The position numbers were made by a program, and so were the translations under genes. From Gammaproteobacteria bacterium (GTDB lineage Bacteria; Pseudomonadota; Gammaproteobacteria; Arenicellales; CAJQKF01): 50,829 nt of DNA. Positions within the stretch are counted from its first letter, which is position 1, and each line of letters opens with the position of its first letter. The stretch covers positions 1 through 50,829 of the forward strand of contig JAUIEZ010000021.1 in NCBI GenBank assembly GCA_030429665.1. Reading direction: 5' to 3'. Positions 50,239-50,829 of the stretch are shown here, piece after piece. Under the pieces are notes generated by a model, which was not told the origin of the DNA, ran no database searches, and saw only the letters and a program-made list of their open reading frames with translations.

Positions 50239-50829
50239 CTAGAAGCCCCGGTCCTGCTGAGAACGGATGAGGTAACGCATGTGATTGAGGTCACGTTCGT
50301 CGAGATCCATGGCGGCGTCCACCCAACTCTCGACAAACTGCATCAGGCGCTCCCGCGAAACCGGATCGTCGGACTGCACCGCGCGCCTGAAGGCAATCGC
50401 CGCCCGCGAATGATTTCGTTCCCGGTGCACGAGGCGACGAACGACATCCTCGCCCTCCCCGGTTTCGGCAATGTAGTCGATCACGCCGAGTTGCAGGAGC
50501 TCTTCGGCGCCATAGAGCTTTCCACTGAGGATCAACCGCTGCGCGGCGCTGGACGGCATGCGCCGGCTGAGGAACTGGTAGGCGCCCATGCCCGGGAACA
50601 TGTTGAACAGCACCTCGGGCAGTCCCATGCGCACGTGCCGCTCGGCGACGATGATGCTGGCGGACAACGCCGCCTCCATGCCGCCTCCCAGCGCATTGCC
50701 CTTGACCAGGGCAATGGTGGTCATCGGCAAATCGAACGCGGTGGAATTGTGGTAGACCAGATCGACGCAGTCCCGAGCGTACTTGGCCAGATGCTCCCGC
50801 TTGCCGTCACAGATCAGGCGATAGAAATA
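50239..50829 (-). CDS. rpfF: DSF synthase RpfF (crotonase family), C-terminal 196 residues (runs off right edge)
   Basis: Crotonase-fold enzyme that makes the diffusible signal factor, a cis-2-unsaturated fatty acid, from acyl-ACP by combined thioesterase and dehydratase action. The visible part has YARDCVDLVYHNSTAFDLP, ALVKGNALGGGMEAALSAS, MGLPEVLFNMFPGMGAYQFL and WVDAAMDLDERDLNHMRYL. The two catalytic glutamates, in GGGMEAALS and GLPEVLF, are 20 residues apart, as are Glu141 and Glu161 of Xanthomonas RpfF. The combination separates it from ordinary enoyl-CoA hydratases. The frame stays open to 50829, so the N-terminal third is outside. A REC-PAS-GGDEF-EAL gene follows it. Confidence 0.9.
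   Translation of the reverse strand, partial: YFYRLICDGKREHLAKYARDCVDLVYHNSTAFDLPMTTIALVKGNALGGGMEAALSASIIVAERHVRMGLPEVLFNMFPGMGAYQFLSRRMPSSAAQRLILSGKLYGAEELLQLGVIDYIAETGEGEDVVRRLVHRERNHSRAAIAFRRAVQSDDPVSRERLMQFVESWVDAAMDLDERDLNHMRYLIRSQQDRGF

Noticed and set aside
50239..50829. Plain enoyl-CoA hydratase for fatty acid oxidation
   Set aside because: The C-terminal WVDxAM pattern, the YARDCVD segment and the 20-residue Glu spacing fit RpfF better.

Overview
The window is about 50.8 kb of GC-rich, gene-dense DNA holding roughly 45 protein genes and no rRNA, tRNA, CRISPR array or insertion sequence that I could see. Gene content fits a gammaproteobacterium, probably marine or halotolerant: glutaminyl-tRNA synthetase, an E. 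coli-type long ArgG, an RpfF-like DSF synthase, an Lrp/DadA pair, ectoine catabolic genes and the D-glutamate genes dgcN-dgcA. The taxonomic call is an inference from gene families, not a measurement.

Layout. 1-6.4 kb: the start of argG, then a leftward overlapping operon doeA - PLP dehydratase - argE-like deacetylase, and divergently eutB-eutC; together these are an ectoine/hydroxyectoine utilisation locus in which an M20 deacetylase sits where DoeB/EutE would be expected. 6.5-11.6 kb: a DUF2784 membrane protein, then a leftward run of a DUF985 cupin, a FAD-linked D-2-hydroxyacid dehydrogenase, a cytoplasmic gamma-glutamyltransferase-family enzyme and a DSD1-type D-amino-acid lyase. 11.7-19.5 kb: an anaerobic/nitric-oxide block: quinol NO reductase (norB), hemN, nnrS-nsrR and an HdrD/HdrE-like pair. 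FNR/DNR-type boxes and NsrR-like operators stand at the expected promoter positions. 19.6-22.1 kb: lrp and dadA divergent, plus a small membrane protein.

22.1-30.1 kb is a phosphorus block: a HAD phosphatase coupled to PPK2, a phnDCE1E2 transporter whose operon ends in a HAD-IIA protein, and a Na/Pi cotransporter with a very good Pho box. 30.1-36.9 kb: an EamA exporter, an alpha/beta-hydrolase-LuxR fusion, a very large uncharacterised membrane protein of about 1356 residues and a glyoxalase. 36.9-41.7 kb: D-Ala-D-Ala ligase divergent from dgcN-dgcA and a DUF2207 membrane protein. 41.6-50.8 kb: an EF-G paralogue, a TPMT-type methyltransferase, two small cytochromes c, glnS with a VOC protein, a mini SET-domain protein, a REC-PAS-GGDEF-EAL protein and the 3' part of rpfF.

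Themes that tie the window together: use of compatible solutes and D-amino acids as nutrients (doeA/eutBC, DSD1 lyase, dadA, dgcNA); NO detoxification under joint oxygen/NO control; phosphorus acquisition and storage; and DSF/c-di-GMP signalling at the right edge. The observations most worth a check are the re-wired ectoine locus, the single FNR box placed exactly 41.5 bp from both divergent start sites of hemN and nnrS, the HAD-IIA protein in the phn operon that lacks the usual second Asp, the HAD-PPK2 pair, and the giant orphan membrane protein.
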